Source: Primula veris
Taxonomy: Eukaryota > Streptophyta > Magnoliopsida > Ericales > Primulaceae
Assembly: GCA_963682055.1 (NCBI GenBank)
Contig: OY821742.1
Span: 28,243,060 to 28,307,059 of the forward strand
Direction: 5' to 3'
DNA: 64,000 bases
Shown: piece by piece, positions 33,586 through 44,960 of the stretch
Layout of the letters: the number at the start of each line of letters is the position of its first letter
How positions within the stretch are numbered: the stretch's first letter is position 1
Program-made: the position numbers and the translations under genes
The notes under the pieces: generated by a model
What the model was told of the DNA's origin: nothing
The model's input: the letters and a program-made list of their open reading frames with translations, nothing else
The model's database searches: none

Positions 33586-33771
33586 ACTGAAGCTGAAAGT
33601 GCATCTGATTCAGCTGAAAGTGCATCTGGTTCAGTCAAAAGTACATATAGTCTAGTCGGAAGTCATATAGTACAACCGAAATTGCATCTAGTTCAGCTGA
33701 AAGTGCATATGGTTTAGTTGAAAGAGCATAAAGTTCAGTACAAAGTGCATATAGTTCAGTCGAAATTTCAT
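33586..33771. repeat. 21-bp minisatellite, about nine units
   Basis: Imperfect units of 20-21 bp resemble AGTTCAGCTGAAAGTGCATAT. Because 21 is divisible by three, the minus strand reads as heptapeptide repeats (ELYALST-like) joined to an open frame from 33967 to 33635. The frame is not recognised and is probably a by-product of the repeat. Confidence 0.85.
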
Positions 33772-33837
33772 AATTTTTAATATAAACATAATATAATTCA
33801 CAACAAAGTGCATATACTTTACTTTGAATAAAAAAAA

Positions 33838-33920
33838 GCAAATTCAGATGGATTCGAACCACCAATATCTTGAACCCAAATTCGAGTCCAAGCGCTCTTA
33901 CCATTTTGAGCTTACAAATG
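33838..33920 (-). other. tRNA-derived relic, possibly SINE-related
   Basis: The minus strand contains a perfect Pol III B box GGTTCGAATCC with a T stem that can pair (GGTGG/CCATC), and an A-box-like segment AGCTCAAAATGGTAAGAGC with a D stem GCTC/GAGC. The acceptor arms do not pair and the anticodon loop is too long, so it is not a working tRNA gene. Confidence 0.4.
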
Positions 33921-33971
33921 TAAATAGAAACCAAACAAATAGCGATCGAATTCGTTAATTGCAGCAATGGC

Positions 33972-35001
33972 TAAACATTAAACTATTTATTAGATTTTAA
34001 GGGATAATACATTTTTCAGGGAAAAAGAAATAACTTATGTAAAAAAAAAATTAATGGCTAAACATGTTTTAGAAATAGTACCACAAATAAGAAAACATAA
34101 CTAGCTTATAATCCAAAAATGCTACAACATAAGGGATACCAAATCTGTCATTTTACTACTAGCAACAAAATTAGCATTTTCTACCTGATTGTTAAAGTAA
34201 ATTTCATACAATAATACCAAATGAAACACATGGAAACCCATAATTTACCTTAATTCTATGTCAAACTATCCAAACATAAAATTGATGGAATCAACACACA
34301 CAGCCAAATACCAATAAGGCACAGATTAAACGTCAAACATAATTAGGTTTATGGCGAGAATAAAAAATATTAAACAAGCCAAACGAACTTTAATTTCAGA
34401 CATAAACGAACTCCGTTTCAGCCACAAACATGTTCTGTCTTTAGCCCCGAATCGAGTTCAATTTCAGCCCCAAACGGAGCTTAATTTCAACCCTAAAAAA
34501 ATTTGATAGATCAATCCTATTTCTTAGAAATACTTCTAAAATCTGAACCTATAACTTAAATACATAACCAAGTACCAAAACTAGTCGGGAAAAACATAGA
34601 GCACTTGGAGTGCACTTCCTCGGTATAGAGATTATTATATAAGCCGAAAACTAAGTTTAACGCCACTGCCAAACAAGACTAAACCCACCTTATACATATG
34701 CATACACAAGATCAAATTGTATTATATCAGGAAGCACAACGCAAAACCAAAAACATACCTTAATTATGATCATGTGAAATCAACGAAGCATAAATATTGA
34801 TGAAATAACACACAACATCAAGCACCAATAAGAGGCAGATTATAAAATTGTACTTCAATATGAAAATACAAGAATTACTCACCAAACAAATCCGATGAAA
34901 AAAACCCCAAATTAATTGCAGTTTCTCCTATTAAAAGATATCGTAGAGAGAGGTGGAGATCGAGACGGTGGAGTTACATACATATATATGGAAATAATCT
35001 C

Positions 35002-35035
<34 letters not shown>

Positions 35036-35488
35036 AAAGGAGGATAAATATGAAAGATATCGGGATGGTGAAGATCGCAGATAGAGGTAGATATCGAGAT
35101 GGTGAACATCGCACCCTTTGAGAGAGAGAGACGGTGATTAGGGAGAGAGAGGTGATTTAAAGCTGTAGAGAGAGAAAGAGAGAGACTGAGTGTTGAGATC
35201 GTCAATCCAGAAAAAACCGAATTAGCAGGGTTTATATATTTTTTTTAAAATGGTACCTAGAGGGAATGCAACTTATTATGGGTAACTTGTGGGAATTAAG
35301 TTCAAAAGTGATAGCTATTAGTCATTATTTGTAAAAAAAAAATACACTTTTTGGTGAGTGCCCTTAAAAACTTCATAAAACCGACAGGCCGCTATAACCG
35401 AAATATTTACGATGGTAAAAATTTATGTTTTTTTATAGTTTCCAGACTACTATATATGTATGCTAATCTCAAATTTTTACAATGGTAG
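33972..35488. other. Non-coding DNA with a promoter-like CT/GA-rich zone and a TG repeat
   Basis: 34300-34510 has reiterated phrases such as AATTTCAGCCCCAAACGGA. About 35009-35033 is a TG dinucleotide run next to a TA run. 34940-35195 is GA-rich on the plus strand (CT-rich on minus) with the repeated phrase AGATATCG.GATGGTGAA. No frame of significance. Confidence 0.4.
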
Positions 35489-35625
35489 ATAGCCACTACA
35501 AACAAATGACAGTTTACTATCAGAGTGCTTGTTGCTAAACTGATGGTAAGTAAGTGTCGCTAAATTTAGCAACAGTTTAACAACAGTTTTTGTTGCTAAA
35601 CTGTTGCTAAGATATGGTAAATTGT
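35489..35625 (+). repeat. CACTA-like terminal fragment
   Basis: Starts CACTACAAACAAATGACAG, like the end of a CACTA (En/Spm) transposon, followed by TTGCTAAACTG-type subterminal repeats. It includes a perfect 14-bp inverted pair TTAGCAACAGTTTA (35566-35579) / TAAACTGTTGCTAA (35597-35610). No opposite end or transposase seen. Confidence 0.4.
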
Positions 35626-35639
35626 TGATAATACCAATG

Positions 35640-38119
35640 AACTATTTGGTAAATCACATGTTGGCTTTGTAAAATATGGTAAATTGTTGATGATCGGCTT
35701 CAGCCTTCTTTGATTTTATCTACTTCCTTTTCCTCATTATCTATAGTATTAGTGGAAGCTCCTTGTACGGTTGCCAAATAAAACATTTCTGATTAAGAGC
35801 AATAGCAAAGAAGCAACTCAGCTTTTATAAACAGTAAAACAGAGATCTATATCTAGCGTTAAACAAGTGCATATATTCACCCACAAAAAGTGCATATATT
35901 CGAAGCAAGTAGTAACCATAGTTAAATGAAATATATTTTATGCAGGGTGTAAGAAATTGCCACTTAAAGAAATGGAAAACGTAAGCAAACAAAAACAAGG
36001 CAAAGGTAGCTTAATCATGAAAAGGTTGAAACACTGAAAAATATTACCAGGAATATGCTAAATGTCGCCTACACTTGAAAAAACTGTTTTAAATAATAGG
36101 CACAGTGTAACAAGATAAAGCCAGGTAGAGTTTCAAGATCAAGTCGAAGGGATTTATACATAACCTATTGCAAATTACTTATTAATAATAAAAAGAACGC
36201 AACCATCAGTAGAAAAATTTATTGTTGTCCACATCAAATACATTGAGCTTGTTTCTCCGCAGATTTGAATTAAATAAGTTGGGTTATTTCAGGTTAAGAT
36301 AAAAACAATACGATTGTACCTTAAATCTTCATGACATAAAACCGAATAGTAATTATTAAGCCAAATTGTGAAAGAAAGAAAATTATACCATTAATCTATA
36401 TCTCTTAAATCGCTTTTCCGTTTGACGAAAGTTGTTCTCTTGTTGATGATATGCTTCGTGCTTTTTTCTTCATCTTTCGCAGATTGAGTAGACACTATCA
36501 TCGTAATTTACTACCAATGTCAGCACCTTCTTATAATTTAGAACTTTTAAAAAAGGAACATCATTTCTTACATGGGCATTAACCTAGCCACATCATGGGG
36601 ACCGTCTCGTGCCTTTTCAACAGCCAAGAGGATTCCTACGGACAACATCTACAGGAAGATCAGTCGTACTTGTTACCATTTCTTCGACTGAATAAAGCAG
36701 AAATAGAAAACAATTATAACTCGGAGATTATGCAACTAGAGGGCTATTCTAGCATTAAGCCTAGTTCAGACAAGCAAACAGAGCCAAACAATCATTTCAT
36801 CAATGAGCATATAAATATTAATGAAGGTGAATTGACAGCGGATCTTTACTCATCCAATGGGGAAACATAAATGGATGAAAAAGAAGAGAAAAAAAGGAAA
36901 CAAGCCAAAATATGTAAAGGAATTAAAATTTTAAGGGAAGAAAATAAAGTCAGAACTCATCGTTATAACACGAGAAGACAGAAAATATCAAGTAATAATT
37001 ATTACGATCCGTATGATTATGGGACTATGACAGTTGCTAAGTTTTCTTCTTATATATATGAGAAATCGGTGAAAAGCAAATTAATTTAGAAAAATAGATC
37101 CACACAAGGGCAAGTTACATGTTTCCCGTTGATTTGGTGGCGGAGTGATCCAATATCCTACATATTTCATCATATGCCCTTGTAATCAAGAAGCTCCATT
37201 TTCTATCTACAATGTTGTTTTATCGCACACATAGAGAAGACAAAAGACTAAGAGGTGGATTTTGGAAATTTTTCAGCAAAGGACTTGAGCTTTTAGTGTA
37301 TAAGGTCCCCAAGCTTAAATTTTTCTCTCATTTCGTTTTATGTTTTATAATTGTTTGTAATTAGGCCGTACGCCAATTAAACTTCTAAATCAATGAAATA
37401 GTTGGTCTTCCACGCTTAATTAAAAAAAAACATAAATAGAAAAAGGATATTAAACGAATAATTTTGTTGCCACAATTTATGTTGAGATGGACCGGTAAAA
37501 GATAGGTGGTATCCCACACAATGCTAATAAAGAAATTTCATGTACGTCAATAAAAATGGAATTCAAGCCTTTTAGTAAAAAGGTTTCAATCAATAACTAG
37601 GAAGTTATCTGGAACCAAGGCTGTAGAAGTAACGGACTGAGAGATTGACATTTAACTATTGTTGACATAGCTACCTGGAAAGGAGTAATCAATGGGGCTA
37701 TTGAATCATTTGAGGAAGAATAAGAAACGAAAGAAACAGTTTGATAAACAAATGTGTGTATGTCAGACACTAAAAGTAGTATACCTTAGTTTTAATATTT
37801 ATTGGTAAAGAATACAAGAAAAAAAATACTTTCCAACTTTATAGAGTTTATCTATTTTATACATTAGAAAGCGTAGGAATACTTCGGGGTTGGTGGTCGC
37901 AAAACAAATGACATTTCGTTAGAATTCACACATGGTATCTAGGCGAAGAGAGTAAGTTACCAGTGGTCGAAACAGAATTATAATGTTTCATCCAATAAAA
38001 AAAATAAAAGATGTTCTGGCAGTCTTTGACCAACCACTATTTGTGCATTGATTATATGGTGAACTAATATGGCTTAAAATCTTCTATATCCTAAAGTGGT
38101 TGATATTGTTAGGTGGTGT
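35640..38119 (-). pseudogene. Gene-like repeat copy C
   Basis: Blocks align with copies A and D: 35690-35930 (the acidic exon-like region, here broken), 36230-36300 (GAATTAAATAAGTTGGGTTATTTC, matching 62570-62605), and 37690-38119, whose last part matches 15975-16090. A foreign unit occupies about 36540-37430. The copy is cut at 38119 by Cop4. Confidence 0.42.
36595..37430 (+). pseudogene. Unidentified retroposed unit with an interrupted 164-residue frame
   Basis: A frame begins at 36595 (MGTVSCLFNSQEDSYGQ) and continues in the same phase past a TAA at 36868-36870 into MDEKEEKKRKQAKICKGIKI and THRYNTRRQK, ending at 37089. It is charged, with an acidic first half and a basic second half that could be a nuclear localisation signal. 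A 3' region ends in a run of A (about 37423-37431), suggesting a retrotransposed, 5'-truncated unit. I do not recognise the protein. Confidence 0.35.
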
Positions 38120-38426
38120 TGTTGGAAAAAAAAATGGGCAGGGCAACTCACACCATATTAAAAAAACTCACAAAAAATATAAAAGGGGAAATGAACCTTT
38201 TATTATATTCTTTTTTTTTTTGTGTGGTAATATTTACAAATGAAGTATCCACTTATTTATACTAAAATCAAAACTCAAATTAAATGTAGAAAATAAAGAT
38301 TTTTAGGTTAAATAATTTTAATGACATGAATCTCAAGAGTTTATAATTTAAGAAACTCATAAAACTTATACAACATAAAGTCTATAAATTCAACCAAACC
38401 ATTAAATAAAGTTTAGAATTTCAACA
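38120..38426 (-). repeat. 3' LTR of non-autonomous Copia-like element Cop4
   Basis: On the plus strand TGTTGGAAAA...GAATTTCAACA, 307 bp. On the minus strand it is preceded by a purine-rich CAGGAAGAG tract. It interrupts the sequence AGGTGGTGTT of copy C, which is continuous at 16075-16090. The 5' LTR is not in the window. Confidence 0.65.
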
Positions 38427-39020
38427 CTCTTCCTGAAACTTGATTTGGTATACTCCGAACATTTTGTTGATCTTAATCGTGCTATTTGATTATTTGACTT
38501 CAACTCTTTAACCCAGCGTATTTCTTTAAGCACATTCACAACTTGTCTTGGTTTCGATCGCATCTCCTTTGATTGCGACAATCTCCATAAACATTTCGGT
38601 CAAAGTATAACGTTTTCCACACCTCATGGCCGACTTTGCACAATTTTTTGTTTTCTTCACAAATTCATTTTCTTTCACATCACGGTATTTTTCATTCTCG
38701 CAATCTGCAAATTTAAGATTTTTCATCTCATACTTATCAAAATATAGACACATGTCTACCCATCCGATATCGATAGTTGAAATTTTCAAAATAAACTATT
38801 GTCCTTTATCATGCACCACTTTCTTGTCTTCAACACAAAAGAACTTATATTTTTCAAACTATATCTTGTAAAACTCTTTCCCAACTTCATTACCCATATA
38901 ACTTGTTTTACTCTCATTTTCAAAACTGCATATATTGGCTCCTTCAACTTCAACCTTATAAACACTCATCTCTATTTCATTTTCCATAAAAATATAATAT
39001 TTTCCACTCTTAATTTTTTA
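38427..39020 (-). other. Internal part of Cop4 with an unrecognised frame
   Basis: The minus strand reads MENEIEMSVYKVEVEGANI, SYMGNEVGKEFYKI, a stop, then MKISTIDIGWVDMCLYFDKY to a stop at 38526 (88 residues for the last frame). It has no resemblance to Gag or Pol motifs and is rich in Glu, Lys and Cys. Cop5 cuts it at 39021. It may be a captured host sequence or a degraded element-specific protein. Confidence 0.4.
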
Positions 39021-39953
39021 TGTTGGTTTTGTTGTACGTAAAATCAATAATTTAAAGTGAAAGCACTAAAAAGAAATAAACAATTTTATTTCTATTAAAC
39101 GGAATGTGACTCTATTACAATATTCCGACATTTGCAGAATGTAAATGCAATTAAATAAAATTCTAGACAGAATAATATAAGTTATTAAACTGCTAGACTG
39201 GTTTGTAACTAAACGAAACTGTTAGACAGAATAGTATAAAACTAAACTGATGGACTGTTTGTTAATTAAAAGAAACTGCCGGACAGAATAGTATAATTAC
39301 TAAACTGCTGGACTGTTTCTATAAATAAAGAAAATTACAGAACTGAAAAGTAAATTACATAACATAATAGAAATTACAGAAATGAAAGACAGAATTGAAA
39401 TTACAGAAAGTAAATTGCTGGAATTAAAATACAGAAAAGAAAAGTACTGAAATTAAATTACAGAAAAAAAAGGTATTGAAATTAAATAAATAAATAAAAA
39501 CTGAAATGAGAACATAGTTAAAAAGACGAGGCGACTGTTTAATAGTCTGTCCTTAACCGATATTCGCCTGACCACCTTTAAGGTTTCTGCTCATGTTGGC
39601 ACTTTGATCCCAAGGTACAACGTCTTGGATGACTTGTCGGAAACTGGCGACAAGTCAAGGTCGAGCTGTTGGTGGGTGACTCTCTCTGACTAAAATGTAA
39701 TGATTTTTAGAGAGATGATATGTTGTATGAAATGATGTGGGGGAGCTGCCTATTTATAAGCTCAGCTTGTAAAATGTCTTCCCATTTTTCTAATGTGGGA
39801 TGATTAAAAGAGTGAACCCCCATTTAATCCACTTCCCATCATTTTCTAGCATTACGGAATCAAAAGCCAAAGGCTGTCGCATGAAATCTTGACTCAAAGT
39901 TGTTCCTTTGACCATTCGAAAACAACCATGTTTTTTTTACATGTTTTCCAACA
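39021..39953 (-). repeat. 3' LTR of Cop5 (933 bp)
   Basis: TGTTGGTTTT...GTTTTCCAACA. It carries the short CTGCCGGACAG minisatellite (about 39195-39320) and a TATA box on the minus strand at 39751-39758. It lacks the G-rich array of the Cop1 LTR. Confidence 0.88.
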
Positions 39954-40576
39954 ATCCCCCACATGAATGCAATTGGCTTAAAAGCCAATGTCCTAAAATG
40001 CAAATAAGAAAACCGCAAGAGTTCACGGCCTAAGTTTAGGTAGCACGCGTCTTGAACCTGCCATAGCGGAGTACCACCCAGAATACTGCTATTAGGTAGT
40101 TGTAAAGCCTTGAACCATTAAGCTTTGTGTATCCCAGAATGACACCCGCACAGTGCCCTCTCTACCCACGTACTAACCCTTTTAGTTGTTGTCCATATTT
40201 GGCCTGGACTGCCTTGGCACGTTCAACTGAGTGCTTTAGTGATTTAGCCCACACTCATCACAAGGTACCGGCCTTACACACTCGTTATATGTGGTTCCAA
40301 GTAGAAGGTATCCTGACTCACCTTACTCGACCTTCGAGATACTTGGATCATTAAGAGACCCATGCTCACCCTTACTATGGTACAGGTCTATCACTCTGTC
40401 ATCGCAAAAATGGGCTGGGAACTACAGGTTCCCGAGGGCTTTGTTTGGCTGCCCCCACAGTTCAGTTTTCCATTGAACCCAGCAGGAAAATCCCATATGG
40501 GTTGGGTTGCCTATGGGAAGGCTACCAATTTAATGGGCTTCAATCCCATTCCGTTCGATGACGCTTCGACTCTCTC

Positions 40577-42802
40577 TTAAGTCAAGCCCTTTGTAAATGG
40601 ATCCGCAATGTTATCATTTGATCTCATAAAATCTAAGAATACAACACCGTTAGCTAACAATTCTCTTACGGATTTATGTCTCCGACGTATATGTCAAGAC
40701 TTTCCATTATACATATGGTCATGAGCCCGCGTAATAGGTGATTGACTATCGCAATGCATACTTATTGCCATGAACCTTTAACTTCCTTTTGAAGATCCAC
40801 TTGTGACCTAGGAGCTTGCATCCTTGCAGAAGATCCACTAGTTACCAAGTGTGGTTTTGTATAATCGATTCAATCTCATTATTGATTGCTTCTTCCCAAT
40901 ATTGGGAATCCGGTGTTGACATAGCCTATTGATATGTCACCGGTTCACCTTCTATCATGAAGGTTACGAAATCAGGCCCATAGCAAGTTTCCTTCGTTGC
41001 CCTTTTGCTTCGTCGAGGCTCTTCTTCTTCTTCTTTTTTCGACGGTTCACTTGCCCCCACATTTCCATCACTTTTCAACTCTTGAGTTTGTACAGGTGTT
41101 GGCATTCTGCGGGGAAAGATATCCTCAAAGAAAGAAGCCTCTCGGCTTTCAATTACCGTATCTACGTGCACATCGGGATTTTTCGACTTGTGTACGAGAA
41201 ACCGATACGCATTGCTATTTTGTGCATATCCAATGAACATGTAGTCCACCGTTTTCTGACCAATTCTAATCCTTTTAGGAGCGGAGATTAGGACCTTAGC
41301 GAGACATTCCCAAACCCTCAAGTTTTTATAGCTAGGCTGATGACCTTTTCATAATTCGTATGTTGGTTTGTCTCGCTTCTTATGTGGTATCTTGTTTAAA
41401 ATATAGTTAGCGGAAAGCAACGCTTCCCCCCACATGTTCTGGGGTAATCCAGTACTTATTAACATCGCATTCATCATTTCCTTGAGCATTCTATTTTTAT
41501 GGTCCGCAACTCCATTTTGCTCCGGGGAGTATGGAGATGTGGTTTGATGAATGATGCCACTTTCCGCACATATTTGCGCAAACGACGCTTCATATTCACC
41601 GCCTCTATCACTCCTCAATATTTTAATCTTCTTATTGAATTGATTTTCTACTTCAGTTTTATATAGAGTTAACATATCTACTGCATCGCTTTTACTTTTC
41701 ATTAAGTAAACGTAACAGTATCTAGTACAGTCATCTATAAACGTTATGAAGTATATTTTATCTACTCTTGTTTGAATAAATTTCAAATCACACACATCTG
41801 TGTGAATCAAACCAAGAGGTTCACTATCTCGTTCAACATGTTGAAATGATGATTTGGTTAACTTTGCTTTTACACATATTTCACATTTATGTTGTTTATT
41901 AAAGACAAAGTTTGGTATTAGTTGCAGTGATATTAATTTCTTCATAAAATTAAAATTCACATGTCATAATCTACCATGCCACAAATTAAATGACTCAAAA
42001 ATATAAGCAGAATCTAAAATATTATTATTGGCCAACTTGGTAACAGTCATTACATTACTGGTACTGGCCTCAGCCTTAGCACCTTTATTAGCGAACCCAT
42101 TCCTACATTCAACTTAAACATGCCGTTGGTCATATAGCCACGACCTACATAAATACCATTTTTGGTGATTACAACTTTATCGGATTGAAAAACTAATTTA
42201 AAACCCTTCTTCATCATCACCGAGCCTGAAAATAGATTCTTGCGAATATCTGTTACATGGAGCACCCCAGTTAGCGTCAGCTCTTTCTCTGAGGTCATGT
42301 TCATCACCACTGTCCCCTTTCCTTCCACATTGGAAGTAACAGAATTTCCCAAGAAGCAGGTCTCACCATTCACCGCCTCGTAGGTCTTGAACAATCACTT
42401 TTTGGAGCAGATGTGGCTCGTGGCGCCGGTATCTAGCAACCATTCCTTGGGGTTGCTTCCCACAAGGTTCACCTCGGAGACCACTACAAAGAGATGCATG
42501 TCATCCTCTACTCCCTCAGCCTCATTGGCCTGAGCAGGAGCTCTCAGCTTCCCCTTGCCTTTAAAATTCTTCGGTGGGGGTTTGGGCTTAGCAGTGTGTT
42601 TATTATTATAACAGTCTGCGGCACAATGATCGGTCCTGTTACACACAAAGCAGGTTCCCGCAAATTTTTTTACAGCAACAGCATCGCCTGCGTTGTCAGG
42701 GTGTTTCAGCTTGACACGCGTGGCCTCAAAGATCATCAAACACTCCTGAAGATCCTCCGAATCTTCTGCCAAATCTAGCAAGAAATCCAAGAAAATGCAC
42801 AT
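40577..42802 (-). pseudogene. Gag-Pol of Cop5, deleted and broken
   Basis: It reads in order from the right: Gag remainder with zinc knuckle CFVCNRTDHCAADC, protease DTGA, GAG-pre-integrase, integrase ([29 protein letters not shown]), and the RT start, ending at a stop 40577-40579 after the RNase H tail. Near 40770 the sequence jumps from RNase H straight to the RT N-terminus, removing about 1.1 kb including YVDD. In-frame stops occur at 42392-42394 (TGG to TGA likely) and others; the frame changes between 42050 and 41960. In integrase the conserved ERKNR reads DHKNR, so the catalytic Glu is Asp here. Confidence 0.88.
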
Positions 42803-43236
42803 CTAGATCCGTAGAAAGTACTCGAAGCCGTGAATCTAGTGTTTGTGAAGATCAAAGTCAAACCCACATTCGAAGTTCTTCATCAAGTCTGAAGGCCTTC
42901 AACAAAATCCAACAAAAAATTCAAGAAGAATCGCCATTCAACTTTCAAAAACACTTCAAAATCATAAATCAAGTGTTTCTCAAGATCAAACTCACAAAGA
43001 AGTTCATTTATCAAGAAATAAGATTTCAAGTCAAGATCATCCTCGAAACTCAAGCAAATCAACAACTCAATACTCACCAAACTATTGGAGCAAACAATAA
43101 TTCGTTTGTGAAGAGATTAATTCAAGGATTTATATTTTCTAAAATATTCACAGATTGTACCCGCAAAATATCAAATAAATAAAATTATTTTGCTTTCTCT
43201 ATTTATTTTTTTTCTTGGTATATTAGATAGAAAAAA
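42780..43236 (+). repeat. 5' LTR remainder of a Tat-type Ty3/gypsy element
   Basis: The sequence rich in TCAAG / AAGATCAAA phrases ends TTGTACCCGCAAAATATC, resembling the U5 end of plant Tat-lineage LTRs. It stands directly before the GGCACACCCAGTGGGA primer-site context. Truncated on the left at the Cop5 junction. Confidence 0.6.
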
Positions 43237-43253
43237 ATGTGTGAAACAAATTT

Positions 43254-43270
43254 TGGCACACCCAGTGGGA
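43254..43270 (+). other. Primer-site region of the Tat-type Gypsy element
   Basis: TGGCACACCCAGTGGGA, the conserved sequence that follows the 5' LTR in Tat-lineage Gypsy elements of plants. Confidence 0.65.
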
Positions 43271-43317
43271 TAATTTATTCCTTTCATCTTTTCTCTTTGC
43301 CAGTCAATCAATCATTC

Positions 43318-44960
43318 ATGGTTCGAAAGAAAAATACGCAACCCGCTCACAACATGATGACCCGAAGCAAGTCTGATGTCAAACTATCAACACCCACATT
43401 CCTTGTCATGGATGATAAAAGAAATCGAAATATCCGTAGGGGCAAAAAGGTAGAGGCTATCTCCGAAGTAAAAGCAAATTTCAAAAATGGTACATGGGCA
43501 AGTGACTCTTCTGATGTAGAAGGCTTGATTGGAAACCGTCACGTAGAGGACAACCCAGGTTCCGTACCAAACATGCCTTGATCAGTTGCTGCTACTTCGA
43601 CAAACTCGACAACTATGCAAGTAATGGTGATAAACGCTCCGACGATAGAAGAACAAGTTACCACCATCGCAGGGACTCTAGAAAATCTAATGAAAGGGTT
43701 GCATGAGCGAGACACTCAGATGACAATATTGACAGACAAGGTGCAACAATTAGTGGAGTCACGCCAATGGGAAAATCGACATAGAACTAAAAGATGTGAA
43801 GGTTCTTCAAATGAGGAAAGGCTTTTAGAAATAACAAATGGCGCAATCCCTGTAGAGAAATAGAAAATGTTCATACTGGGTACCATCAAAGGGAAATATG
43901 AAGAGGTGGCACATTTCTCCTTCGGCTATGTCAAACCTTACATGCATAGAATCAAAGAATTAAGGATGCCTTGTGCGTGTCAACCACCCAAGTTTCAACA
44001 ATTTGATGACAAAGGCAATCCTAATCAACACATTGCGCATTTCATCGAGACCTGCAACACTGCTGGGACTTACAGAGACCTCATGGTGAAGCAATTTGTA
44101 TGTACACTAAAAGGAAATGCCTTTGAATGGTATTACGACTTGGAACCGGGATCAGTTGACACTAGGGACTAGCTGGACCAAGGATTCCTTAATCGGTTCT
44201 GTAGTACCAGATGCACTGTGAGCTTGATGGAATTGACAAATACTCGCTAATGAAAAGATGAGCATGTTGAAGATTACATTCATCGATGGAGGGGACTGAG
44301 CTAGAATTGTAAACATAAACTATCAGAAACATCAGCAATTGAGATATGCGTTTAAGAAATGCATTGGAAGTCAGCATCTCCAACAACGGTAACCAAAAGA
44401 CCACAATCAAACAGGAAGGAAAGAAATGGACAAGTACTCAAGAATCTTTTGTTGTAACCTCAAAATCATCTAAAGGTCTTCAAACAATCAATAGATATAC
44501 ATACATGAATGAAGGAGCGAAGTTCAATGCACATCAAGATAGTGGAATAAGAAGACTTACTCTCAAGAAAATGCAAGAGAAGGAGTATCCATTTTCTAAC
44601 AATGAAGTTCCCCGCATGCTAGAAGAATTTATTCATCTCAAACTTATTGAACTACCTCTAATGAAGTGTCCAGAGAAGCCTGACATAGTTGATGACGTAA
44701 ATTAATGCAAATTTCACCATCTTGTTAGTCACCCCACTCAGAAGTGCTTCGTCTTGAAAGAGAAGATTGTGCAACTGGCTACTCAAGGAAAAATTTCTCT
44801 AGAGGGGGAAGAAACAACAACTTCTCACTATACATGCATCATCTCTGATTCGGAACCTCAAAGTATGGAGGAGACAAGAGTGGTCGTGCTTCAGTTTGGA
44901 TCTTTTCCTCTAATTCCGATCATCATGCAAACTCAGAGCTCCGAAGACAATAAAGCATGA
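43318..44960 (+). pseudogene. Gag relic of a Tat-type Gypsy element
   Basis: From ATG 43318 (MVRKKNTQPAHNMMTRSKSD) one frame continues to about 44340 with in-frame stops at 43578, 43861, 44170, 44248-44253 and 44302. It covers the retrotransposon Gag core (KYEEVAHFSFGY, PPKFQQFDDKGNP, VKQFVCTLKGNAFEWYYDLE, HVEDYIHRWRGLS). Later, frame-shifted parts include CKFHHLVSHPTQKCFVLKE (44710-44760), the Tat-type zinc-binding motif. No protease, RT or integrase follows. The element is an internal deletion derivative. Confidence 0.8.

Larger units (their letters stand above)
39021..42802 (-). mobile_element. Truncated Ty1/copia element Cop5, relative of Cop1
   Basis: 3' LTR at 39021-39953, a 3' untranslated part (39954-40576) with polypurine tract GTGGGGGAT against the LTR, and a broken Gag-Pol (40577-42802). 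It aligns with Cop1 along most of its length; 40537 corresponds to the left edge of the window. Its Gag is cut near 42790 at a junction with a Tat-type Gypsy, so the 5' LTR is lost. Confidence 0.88.

Noticed and set aside
33838..33920. A functional tRNA gene
   Set aside because: T and D stems can form but there is no paired acceptor stem and the anticodon loop is too long.
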